Of a stretch of DNA of 11,142 bases, positions 1-7,032 are shown in pieces. The notes beneath the pieces are model-generated. The model saw nothing but the letters and a program-made list of their open reading frames with translations. It did no database searches and was not told the origin of the DNA. The stretch lies in contig VBBG01000016.1 in assembly GCA_005882905.1 (NCBI GenBank), positions 1-11,142 on the forward strand. The letters run 5' to 3'. The translations under genes were made by a program, and so were the position numbers. The stretch comes from Candidatus Bathyarchaeota archaeon. GTDB lineage: Archaea; Thermoproteota; Bathyarchaeia; 40CM-2-53-6. Position 1 is the stretch's first letter. Each line of letters begins with the position of its first letter.

Positions 1-1803
1 CGCTCAACCCTCGTTACGATAGGGAAGAACGGGGAACTTCGACACCTGTTCTGGCCCAGCCACAACTATCCACAGCACATCCACGGCTCTCTACCAGGAA
101 TCCTGTTCAAGGTTGATGGAAAGGAATCGTTCACCTGGTTGACGGACAATCCGTGGATTAGAAAGCAGCGATATCTCCCGGATAGTACCATACTAGAAAC
201 GGTCTTCGCGCATCCCCAGGGAATCCAGGTAAAGGCTACAGACTTTGTCCTTCCCGACCGAGATGCGCTAGCTCGGGTCTATGAAGTGACGAACGCGAAT
301 GCAGGAAGCTTGGATGCGAGTCTTCTTTACTACAACGACTTCGATATTGCCGAGACACCGGTAGGTGACGCCTGCTATTACGATGATAAGATGGATGTAA
401 TCGTCTCGTACAAGAGAAACTACTGGTTCGTGTTCGGATCCGACAGACACTCTTCGAGCCATCAGTGCGGCGTCCACGACGAGGGCTCCGACGCCTTCGT
501 CGACGCGAAGGATGGAAACCTCTCCGGCAACCCGCTCGCCCTCCATTCCGGTATGATGGGCGTGAACTCGTGTCTCAAGTGGGATCTAGGCAACCTGCTC
601 CAGGGCGCTGAGGAACAGTTGACGCTCCTGATGTGCTTTGCCAACAACAGACAGAACGCCTTCAAGATCATCGAGACAACCAGGCAAGACTCGCTCGCGG
701 CGATGGTTAACAACGTCAACCGCTACTGTCAGGATTGGCTTCGAAGAGGCAGAATTACCGGTGTCCCAGAGCAGTGGAACGATCTTCTAAGAAGATCACT
801 TCTCACGATCAGAACACTCGTATCCCAGGACCTTGGGGGAATCGTCGCGGCTCCGACCCTAGACCCGGACTATCGATACGTCTGGTCGAGAGATGGTACC
901 TACGTTGCGTATGCGCTGGACCGTTGCGGCTACGCCGAAGACGCCGAGGGCTTCTACCGCTGGTGCAAGGAAGTGCAGGAACCTGATGGTGGGTGGTATC
1001 AGAGGTATCACGTCGAGAAGTCGCCCGGCCCATCTTGGGGCGAGCAGGAGGATCAGTGCGCAACCATTCTCTGGGGAATGGCCCAGCACTATCAGCTTAC
1101 AAGAGATGAAAGTTTTCTCGCGGATATCTGGCCTACCGTCAGGATGGGTGTTGACCACATTCTGCGAAAACGAGATCAAGAAACCGGGCTGATCGGGCCT
1201 TCTATCGATCTCTGGGAGGAAAAGACAGCTCTACACACCTACACTAACGCCGCGGGTTGCGCAGCGATAAGGGAGAGTTCGAAAATCGCCTCTATTCTCG
1301 GATATGATGCTCTATCGGTCTCATGGGCTGAAGATGCTAAGGCACTGCAGAACGCTGTCACGACACATCTCTGGGACGAGAAGAAAGGCCGTTTCCTCAA
1401 GTCTGTCAAACCTAATGATCCTTCCATCGACACGGCCCTGCTTGGTCTGACCTATCCGTTTTCTGTCTTGGAGGCTGATGATCCAAGGGTCCTAAGCACC
1501 TCGCGCCAGATCGAGAGCGCGTTCAGATATGCATCGGACGGGCTGGGTAGATACCCTGAGGACGTGTACCAGGGGGGCAATCCATGGTTCATCACTACTC
1601 TCTGGATGGCCCTGTACCAGTGTCGGCTCCGGAACTATGACAAGGCACGAGTCTTGATCGACTGGTGTGCGAAACACGTTGACGAGCTGCAGCTCTTCGC
1701 GGAGCAGGTGCACAGGGACAGCGGTGAGCCGGTATCCGCATCCCCGTTGGCATGGTCGCATGCCATGTTTATCCTATCACTCCTCGACTACAAGCCAGCG
1801 TAA
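1..1803 (+). CDS. GH15 glucoamylase / glucodextranase-type glycoside hydrolase, 5'-truncated by window edge
   Basis: The frame is open from base 1, so the first ATG-like position inside (139) is not the start; about 600 C-terminal residues are visible. The family releases glucose from the non-reducing ends of alpha-glucans by inversion, using two Glu residues in an (alpha/alpha)6 barrel. Visible signatures, numbered from the first codon: an N-terminal beta-sandwich with family-type text (HLFWPSHNYPQ, then FTWLTDNPW); the barrel entry motif YVWSRDGTYVAYALD near 293-307; the acid motif PSIDLWEE near 400-407; and the base motif LFAEQVHRDSGEPVSASPL near 565-583, followed by AWSHA. Both catalytic Glu candidates (406/407 and 568) are present, so the enzyme looks active. 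No signal peptide can be judged because the start is missing. It could serve intracellular glycogen or trehalose turnover; the exact substrate cannot be read from the sequence. The gene ends with TAA and is followed by hairpins. Confidence 0.93.
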   Translation, partial: RSTLVTIGKNGELRHLFWPSHNYPQHIHGSLPGILFKVDGKESFTWLTDNPWIRKQRYLPDSTILETVFAHPQGIQVKATDFVLPDRDALARVYEVTNANAGSLDASLLYYNDFDIAETPVGDACYYDDKMDVIVSYKRNYWFVFGSDRHSSSHQCGVHDEGSDAFVDAKDGNLSGNPLALHSGMMGVNSCLKWDLGNLLQGAEEQLTLLMCFANNRQNAFKIIETTRQDSLAAMVNNVNRYCQDWLRRGRITGVPEQWNDLLRRSLLTIRTLVSQDLGGIVAAPTLDPDYRYVWSRDGTYVAYALDRCGYAEDAEGFYRWCKEVQEPDGGWYQRYHVEKSPGPSWGEQEDQCATILWGMAQHYQLTRDESFLADIWPTVRMGVDHILRKRDQETGLIGPSIDLWEEKTALHTYTNAAGCAAIRESSKIASILGYDALSVSWAEDAKALQNAVTTHLWDEKKGRFLKSVKPNDPSIDTALLGLTYPFSVLEADDPRVLSTSRQIESAFRYASDGLGRYPEDVYQGGNPWFITTLWMALYQCRLRNYDKARVLIDWCAKHVDELQLFAEQVHRDSGEPVSASPLAWSHAMFILSLLDYKPA

Positions 1804-1836
1804 TCCGCGAGAACCAAACACCTATTCGGAAAACTG

Positions 1837-1908
1837 CTCCTCATAGAGAGGAGAAGAAATGATTGGGAGTTCGAAGTAGAAAGCAGGTAAAAGACTCGGT
1901 TCTACTTC
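1837..1908 (+). terminator. Two consecutive hairpins and T-rich tract after the GH15 gene
   Basis: A perfect 6-bp stem (CTCCTC/GAGGAG, 5-nt loop, 1837-1853) lies 34 bases after the stop codon. A perfect 9-bp stem (GAAGTAGAA 1873-1881 with TTCTACTTC 1900-1908, 18-nt spacer) follows, and then a pyrimidine-rich run with CTTTTT near 1917. Archaeal termination depends mainly on T tracts, so the hairpins may act in mRNA 3'-end stability. The role is inferred from position. Confidence 0.5.
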
Positions 1909-1970
1909 TTACTCTTCTTTTTCGGCTTATTTTGCGTCCTGAATTCACCATGTATAACGTATTGCACGGC

Positions 1971-1985
1971 TTAATATAAATTTAT
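1971..1985 (+). promoter_or_regulatory. Strong TATA-like A/T box with no obvious gene
   Basis: The 15-base run TTAATATAAATTTAT contains the perfect 10-bp palindrome ATAAATTTAT (1976-1985). It is the best TATA-like sequence in the window, but neither strand has a convincing reading frame at the expected distance. It could drive a small RNA, or transcription running against the 3' end of the zinc-ribbon gene. Because the core is symmetric, the strand is uncertain. Confidence 0.35.
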
Positions 1986-2197
1986 TGTATTCTACGGAGC
2001 GTTTCGACACGCACAACTATTTTGGGGTTCTACACCCGAAATTACCGTATTTCTCTGGCTTTCTCACTGATCCTACACATCTGTACGGATTCTGGAGAAA
2101 AGTTACTCAGGAAATACAATGCGAGTTTGCTCAGCGACACGGCTTTTTCAACATTCACATCGCAGTGTCAATCGAAAAATTGGACTTCGTTCGATTT
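1986..2197. other. Intergenic stretch without a supported gene
   Basis: Together with 1804-1985 this makes about 390 bases between the GH15 stop and the end of the zinc-ribbon gene. Two overlapping plus-strand frames starting with TTG (1985 and 2022) are open, but both run antisense into the zinc-ribbon gene, contradict each other and show no recognisable domain. No tRNA, CRISPR or insertion-sequence end was seen. Confidence 0.5.
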
Positions 2198-2572
2198 TCA
2201 GGTCTGTCCGCCGCAGTTGCTGCATCTCTGGCTCGTCTCAAGGTTTAACGCTCCGCAGTATTTGCATCGGACCTTCACGATTTCTCTAACGATTTCGGTA
2301 TGGGTCTGATCAGGCGCTTTCTTCTTGTGGTCCATGTCGACGACAGCTCCGACCATGACGAGCATGATGCCGATCATTAGGACGAAGAATGCGAGCCCGA
2401 TCGCCAAGAAGTTTGAAGCGTCAAGCACGACGACCATTATTGAGAAGATGAGGAGGAAGATCCCCGTGCCCATGCTTAGGAGTTTGTTGTGCATAGCCTT
2501 GGGATCAGTTGACAAAGGCAGACGGGGACTGTGGTTAGGCGTCGCTGAAACAGTGTCGTAACTGGTCGACAT
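2198..2572 (-). CDS. Small two-TM membrane protein with C-terminal zinc ribbon
   Basis: The 124-residue protein has a polar N-terminus (1-32), two hydrophobic segments near 33-51 and 55-77 (GIFLLIFSIMVVVL and AIGLAFFVLMIGIMLVMVGA), a charged linker, and a C-terminal CxxC-x10-CxxC zinc knuckle (Cys103, 106, 117, 120; KYCG and SNCGG). Small membrane proteins with one rubredoxin-like knuckle are common in archaea and mostly uncharacterised; binding of Zn is family knowledge and no function is proposed. ATG at 2572 was chosen. A TTG at 2587 would add five residues and cannot be excluded; AGGTGA lies almost against the ATG, too close for a normal ribosome site. The gene lies 66 bases downstream of the YCII-like gene on the same strand, so the two may be co-transcribed. 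Confidence 0.8.
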   Translation of the reverse strand: MSTSYDTVSATPNHSPRLPLSTDPKAMHNKLLSMGTGIFLLIFSIMVVVLDASNFLAIGLAFFVLMIGIMLVMVGAVVDMDHKKKAPDQTHTEIVREIVKVRCKYCGALNLETSQRCSNCGGQT

Positions 2573-2638
2573 TTCACCTAGTAACAATCAGCGAGACTTC
2601 AGAGGCTTGCGAATTCTACGGACATCGAGGTAGAGCTT

Positions 2639-2986
2639 CTAGACCTCTGCCATAGATCGCGGAAACCGGGCACGAGAGAGACTCAAGGCGCCTTCGGGGA
2701 CCACCCAATCTAGGAACTGGTGTCTGTACCGTCCTTCACGAACTCCGGGGTCTTGGCCCGCCAGTGTCCTTACCTCGTCCGGTGAGCCTTTGTAGATGCT
2801 CAGTCCCCTTATCTCGCGGTCTTTGGGTCCTGCGATTGGACCGGCAGCCAATATGTGTCCCTCTTCGTGAAGTTTGGCGAGATAGGTCATGTGGGCGTCT
2901 TGAAGCGCATTCTCCTCTCGCTCACTCAGCTTCGGGGCATCCTCATGCAGGATCAATAATGCCACAGTAAATTTGTCAAACTTCAT
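2639..2986 (-). CDS. YCII-related (YciI-like) domain protein
   Basis: The 115-residue protein begins MKFDKFTVALLILHEDAPKL and fits the YciI fold, a small alpha/beta dimeric ferredoxin-like domain. Family features visible: the conserved His in DAHMTYLAKLHEEGHILAAG (His32), the Gly-Pro of AAGPIAGP, the strand GLSIYKGSPDEV, and the Asp-Pro of AGQDPGV (Asp79), followed by HQFLDWV. The His-Asp pair is the putative active site in YciI relatives. Biochemical roles are mostly unknown, so no reaction is assigned. The frame is open back to 3055, but the ATG at 2986 matches the family start and leaves room for a promoter shared with the divergent cyclase. A basic tail (SLSRARFPRSMAEV) extends beyond the core domain. 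Confidence 0.82.
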   Translation of the reverse strand: MKFDKFTVALLILHEDAPKLSEREENALQDAHMTYLAKLHEEGHILAAGPIAGPKDREIRGLSIYKGSPDEVRTLAGQDPGVREGRYRHQFLDWVVPEGALSLSRARFPRSMAEV

Positions 2987-3010
2987 GGTATGAGTCGCAC
3001 CCCTGTCGCA

Positions 3011-3026
3011 GGATATGACTATAACC
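3011..3026. promoter_or_regulatory. Putative shared divergent promoter (YCII-like gene / cyclase 1)
   Basis: GGATATGACTATAACC is an imperfect palindrome with a TATA-like element readable on each strand (CTATAAC on plus, GTTATAG on minus). It lies about 30-35 bases before both starts (TTG 3056 on plus, ATG 2986 on minus), the spacing expected for archaeal TATA boxes with short leaders. On the plus side AGGGG at 3047-3051 could be a weak ribosome site. Inferred from spacing and composition only. Confidence 0.4.
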
Positions 3027-3055
3027 TGATCGAGAATTGAGAGTTCAGGGGCCAA

Positions 3056-4984
3056 TTGCCAGAGAGTGGGCGTAGACTCGCCGCGATAATGTTCACCGAC
3101 CTAGTCGGTTTCACGGCCCTCAGCCAAAGGAACGAATCAGTAGCGCTCTCGGTATTGGATGAACAAAGAGAGTTACTCCGCCCCGTATTCATCAGACATG
3201 ACGGTAGAGAGGTCAAGACAATAGGTGACGCGTTCCTGGTCGAATTTCCTAGTGCGCTTAGCGCGGTGAAATGCGCCTACGAGATCCAGAAGACTACGAA
3301 GGAGTTTAACAATTCTCTGCCTGAAGAACGAAGAGTTCACCTCCGGATCGGGATTCACCTAGGCGACGTCGTGGAGTCTCAGGGTGATATTTCGGGCGAC
3401 GCCGTCAACGTTGCCTCGAGAATTGAATCACTCGCAGATAGTGGAGGGGTTTGTCTTACTCGTCAGGTCTACGACCAAGTCCAGAATAAATTTGAGTTGC
3501 CACTGATAAGCCTCGGATCTAGGTTGTTGAAGAATGTAAGCTCGTCAATGGAGGTGTACAAGATGGTGATGCCATGGGATGCGACTGTGGCAGCCTTGTC
3601 GGGCAGACGCGACGCAAGTAGAATAGCAATTCTGCCCTTTGCTAATATCAGCCCTGACCCGGCAGACGAGTACTTCGCGGATGGGATGACGGACGAGCTG
3701 ATCGCAGTTCTGTCCAAGATTGGCGGTCTCAGGGTTGTCGCAAGGACTTCTGTAATGCGATTCAAAGGCGAGAAGGCCACTGCAAACAGGATAGGCCAGG
3801 AGTTGAAGGTCGGTTCCCTCATTGAAGGCAGTGTCAGAAAGTCGAAGGATCAGGTTCGAATTACAGTCCAGCTGGTCGATACGGAAAGCGAAGAACAACT
3901 CTGGACCGAGACGTACAATCGAAACCTCCAAGACATTTTCTCCGTTCAAAGCGATATTGCACAACAAGTAGCAAAGGCTCTAGAAGTCCGGCTTGGGGTT
4001 CGAGAAAACTCAGCCCTCCGACGAGAACAGACTCAGAACCCAGAAGCGTACTCCTTCTACCTCAAGGGGAGACATCGCTGGAACTTGAGATCTGAGAACG
4101 AGATCAACCGGGCTATCAAATACTTCGAAGAGGCAATAGGGAGGGATCCGGGCTATGCGCTTGCATACGCGGGCCTCGCCGACTGCTATAGCATACTCGG
4201 ATACTACGCCTTTCGACGCCCCGTTGCTGTGTACCCGCGAGCCAAGGAACTAGCGGAGAAAGCTCTGTCGCTCAACGAGAGCATTGCTGAACCGCATGCT
4301 TCTCTGGGCGAAGTATTGATGCAGTACTTTTTTGACTGGAAGAAGGCAGGTTCGGAGCTCGACCGTGCCCTTGAACTGAACCCTAGTTACGCGACCGCGC
4401 ACTTCTGGCGTGCCACTCACCACATGGCACTCGGGCGCACCGACGACTCTCTTACCCAAGTGCGGAAAGCCGTGGAACTTGATCCGTTGTCAATGATCAT
4501 CTTAACAGATGCGGCGAGGAACCTATACCTCGCACGGCGATATGATGAGGCAATCAACCAGTACCAGAGGTCGCTCGACGTTGACCCGAATTTTCCGATC
4601 GCCCATAAGGGTCTGGCCGAGGTCTACGCGCAGATTGGTAAGTACGATGAAGCCGTTTCTGAGATTGAACGGGCGATAGCCCTGTCTGGGAGAAGCATCT
4701 TCATTCTTGATGACCTTGGGTACATTTACGCGCGTGCTGGAAAGAGGGAGGACGCGAGCAAGGTACTGGAGGACCTAGACAAGCTGGCGAACGACGAGTA
4801 TGTTCCTAGTTATGGGAGAGCAGTAATCTGCGCCGCACTTGGCAACAAGGAAGATGCGATGAATTGGCTAGAGAAGGCATACGATGAGAGAAACTTCCTG
4901 GTGTACCTCAAGGTCGACCCCGCCTTCGATACGCTCCGAAAAGAGGAAAGATTTCTCTCACTACTGGACAAAATGGGACTTTAG
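3056..4984 (+). CDS. Class III adenylate cyclase - TolB-like - TPR protein (paralogue 1)
   Basis: The 642-residue soluble protein has three parts. Residues 5-170 are a class III cyclase domain: metal ligands Asp15 (IMFTDLVGFT) and Asp58 (KTIGDAF), purine-selecting Lys54 and Asp111, and transition-state Asn118 and Arg122 (GDISGDAVNVASR). The Lys/Asp pair is the adenylate-cyclase type, predicting ATP to cAMP. Residues 187-315 are a TolB-like domain starting RIAILPFANISPDPADEYFADG. Residues 330-640 are TPR repeats, ending in the typical tail YLKVDPAFDTLRKEERF. No transmembrane segment is seen. TTG at 3056 is chosen because it places RRLAAIMFTD at the normal N-terminal position and lies just after AGGGG. 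The three-part architecture is best known from bacteria, which suggests transfer. The TPR array probably binds partners; the signal sensed is unknown. Confidence 0.93.
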   Translation: MPESGRRLAAIMFTDLVGFTALSQRNESVALSVLDEQRELLRPVFIRHDGREVKTIGDAFLVEFPSALSAVKCAYEIQKTTKEFNNSLPEERRVHLRIGIHLGDVVESQGDISGDAVNVASRIESLADSGGVCLTRQVYDQVQNKFELPLISLGSRLLKNVSSSMEVYKMVMPWDATVAALSGRRDASRIAILPFANISPDPADEYFADGMTDELIAVLSKIGGLRVVARTSVMRFKGEKATANRIGQELKVGSLIEGSVRKSKDQVRITVQLVDTESEEQLWTETYNRNLQDIFSVQSDIAQQVAKALEVRLGVRENSALRREQTQNPEAYSFYLKGRHRWNLRSENEINRAIKYFEEAIGRDPGYALAYAGLADCYSILGYYAFRRPVAVYPRAKELAEKALSLNESIAEPHASLGEVLMQYFFDWKKAGSELDRALELNPSYATAHFWRATHHMALGRTDDSLTQVRKAVELDPLSMIILTDAARNLYLARRYDEAINQYQRSLDVDPNFPIAHKGLAEVYAQIGKYDEAVSEIERAIALSGRSIFILDDLGYIYARAGKREDASKVLEDLDKLANDEYVPSYGRAVICAALGNKEDAMNWLEKAYDERNFLVYLKVDPAFDTLRKEERFLSLLDKMGL

Positions 4985-5079
4985 GTAATCCGGCCCGGTA
5001 GCGCTCTTGAGCGTATCCAGTCGGCATCAGAGCCAATCTCTCGAAGACTTAGAACCAAGATCTGAGCAGCCCAGTTTCT

Positions 5080-5097
5080 GATTAAAGGGATTTATCG
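5080..5097 (+). promoter_or_regulatory. Putative promoter of cyclase 2
   Basis: The 142-base gap between the cyclases contains two A/T boxes, GATTAAAG (5080-5087) and GATTTATC (5089-5096), about 31-47 bases before the TTG start at 5127. No ribosome site is visible. A small CGCTC/GAGCG inverted repeat (5002-5013) follows the first cyclase but lacks a T tract. Cyclase 2 may therefore have its own promoter rather than depend wholly on read-through. Confidence 0.3.
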
Positions 5098-5126
5098 CCG
5101 ACTCACAGAAGCAGCCCGCGACCGTA

Positions 5127-6992
5127 TTGTCCCAGGCTCAACGGAGGCTCGCCGCAATAATGTTCACAGACATGGTGGACTACACAAGCATCTCAGAAAA
5201 GAATGAGGAACTCGCGCTCACACTACTTGAAGATCACAGACAATTGCTGCGTCCGGTCTTTGCGAGACACGGAGGTCGCGAGGTCAAGACTGTCGGCGAT
5301 GGCTTTCTGGTTGAATTTCCAAGCGCTCTCGAAGCAGTGAGATGTGCCCTAGAAATCCAACAACTGATGTACAGACGGAATCAAGGCGTCACCTCCGAAA
5401 AGAAGATACTGCTGAGGGTCGCCGTTCACCTCGGAGACGTTGAACACCGGGACGGAGATGTCTATGGAGATGCGGTGAACATCGCATCGAGAATCCAGTC
5501 TCTTACTGACCCCGGCGGAATCTGCATAACTCAACAGGTCTATGATCACGTGCGGAAGAACGAAGAATTCCGCATGGTGGCCCTTGGACAAAACCGGTTG
5601 AAGAACGTGCAGACCCCCACAGAAGTCTACCGAGTTCTGCCTGCCTCGGAGAGGGGCGAGCCCACCAAGACTGACGCTCTCGAGCCGCGAAGGGTCGCCG
5701 CTCTCAACACCCTTTCCTCCATCCCTGGCCTAAAAGTGATCGCAAGAACATCTGTGATGAAGTACAAAGAGGCAAGCAAGAGCGTAGGGGAGATCGGACG
5801 AGAACTCAAGGTCGGAACTATTCTCGAGGGAAGCGTGAGAAAGGCCGGAGGCAGATTGCGTATCACCATCCAGCTGATCGACGTCGGGAGTGAGTCACCA
5901 ATCTGGTCTCAGAAGTACGACAGAGAGCTGGAGGACGTTTTCAAGATACAGACTGACATCGCGGAGCGAGTTGCGGAGGCGCTGAAGGTTCAGCTTCTCA
6001 CAGAGAACAGAACACTCATTCAACAGAAAGCTCCAGAGGACATTGGAGCCTATGTCCTCTACCTCAGAGGACGATACCATTGGAGCAGGAGGAACAAGGA
6101 AGACCTCGAGAAGGCAATAGCCTATTTTGGGGAAGCAATAGAGAAGGATCCAAACTACGCCCTAGCTCACGCGGGTATGGCGGATTGCTATACTCTGATG
6201 GGACGCCATCTCTACCTCCCTGCAAAGGAGGCCTTCTCGAAAGCCCGGGACTTTGCGAACAGGGCATTGGAACTCAACAATGACCTTGCAGAAGCACACA
6301 CTTCACTTGCCGCTGTTCTATTCATTTACGACTGGGAGTGGGACGCAGCCGAAGATCAGTTCAAGCGTGCGATCCAACTGAACCCCAACTACGCAACTGC
6401 GCACTACTGGCATTCGGTGCTCCTGCAAACTACGGGTAGGCTTCAAGAATCGGTTACAGCAGCCGAGAAAGCACAGGTGCTGGACCCTCTCTCTCCAGTA
6501 ATCGGGATGGGTGTCGTGCAGGCCTACTTCTTCTCGGGACAATATGACAAAGCCGTTGAAGAATGCCACAGGTATCTCGACATGGATCCTAGCTTCGTCG
6601 TGGCCCGTGACTTTCTAGTCCACCTGCATGTGCAAAACGGACTGTTCGAGGAAGCAGCCGAGGAGGCGAAAAGATTGCTTGATGTTAGTGAGAGAAAGTC
6701 GGAGGCCATGGCGCATTTGGCATATGTCTACGCGGCGTCAGGAAAGACCGAGGAAGCTAAGAAGCTATTCGAAGCGTCGGTTGCAGACGCAGAATTTGGT
6801 TATTCAAATCCGACAATCTTCATCATCGTATGCTCGATTCTGGGAGATCTGGATAACGCGTATCGATGGGCCGAAAAAGCTCGCGAATCCGGGAGGATTG
6901 CTTTGCACTCCCTGAGATTTAGTCCGGATCTGCAGAGGTTCAGAACCGACCCTAGGTACAATCTGCTGTTGGCAAAGGCCCATCTCCAATAG
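5127..6992 (+). CDS. Class III adenylate cyclase - shortened TolB-like - TPR protein (paralogue 2)
   Basis: The 621-residue paralogue aligns to the upstream cyclase without gaps over roughly the first 170 residues. Every catalytic residue is at the same number: Asp15, Lys54, Asp58, Asp111, Asn118 and Arg122 (GDVYGDAVNIASR), so ATP cyclisation to cAMP is predicted. The TolB-like domain (about 188-292) is abnormal: RRVAALNTLSSIPGLKVIAR replaces the first strand and helix present in paralogue 1, a net loss of 23 residues in frame. The rest (ARTSVMKYKE, VGTILEGSVRKAG, IQLIDV) is kept. TPR repeats occupy about 305-600 (e.g. YALAHAGMADCYTLMG, YATAHYWHSVLLQTTGR). TTG at 5127 is chosen because it gives the same N-terminal offset to RRLAAIMFTD as in paralogue 1. 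The gene ends 40 bases before the convergent hydrolase gene. Confidence 0.92.
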   Translation: MSQAQRRLAAIMFTDMVDYTSISEKNEELALTLLEDHRQLLRPVFARHGGREVKTVGDGFLVEFPSALEAVRCALEIQQLMYRRNQGVTSEKKILLRVAVHLGDVEHRDGDVYGDAVNIASRIQSLTDPGGICITQQVYDHVRKNEEFRMVALGQNRLKNVQTPTEVYRVLPASERGEPTKTDALEPRRVAALNTLSSIPGLKVIARTSVMKYKEASKSVGEIGRELKVGTILEGSVRKAGGRLRITIQLIDVGSESPIWSQKYDRELEDVFKIQTDIAERVAEALKVQLLTENRTLIQQKAPEDIGAYVLYLRGRYHWSRRNKEDLEKAIAYFGEAIEKDPNYALAHAGMADCYTLMGRHLYLPAKEAFSKARDFANRALELNNDLAEAHTSLAAVLFIYDWEWDAAEDQFKRAIQLNPNYATAHYWHSVLLQTTGRLQESVTAAEKAQVLDPLSPVIGMGVVQAYFFSGQYDKAVEECHRYLDMDPSFVVARDFLVHLHVQNGLFEEAAEEAKRLLDVSERKSEAMAHLAYVYAASGKTEEAKKLFEASVADAEFGYSNPTIFIIVCSILGDLDNAYRWAEKARESGRIALHSLRFSPDLQRFRTDPRYNLLLAKAHLQ

Positions 6993-7032
6993 AAACACGG
7001 GCTCATCAAATTCCCCATGCCCACATGATTCC

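Noticed and set aside
1985..2309. Two overlapping plus-strand open frames starting at TTG 1985 and TTG 2022
   Set aside because: They overlap each other and run antisense through the zinc-ribbon gene; neither shows a domain or coding-like pattern. The TTG at 1985 lies inside the A/T box itself.
6080..6283. Open frames on both strands inside the TPR region of cyclase 2
   Set aside because: They are shadows of a well-supported coding frame and have no recognisable domain.
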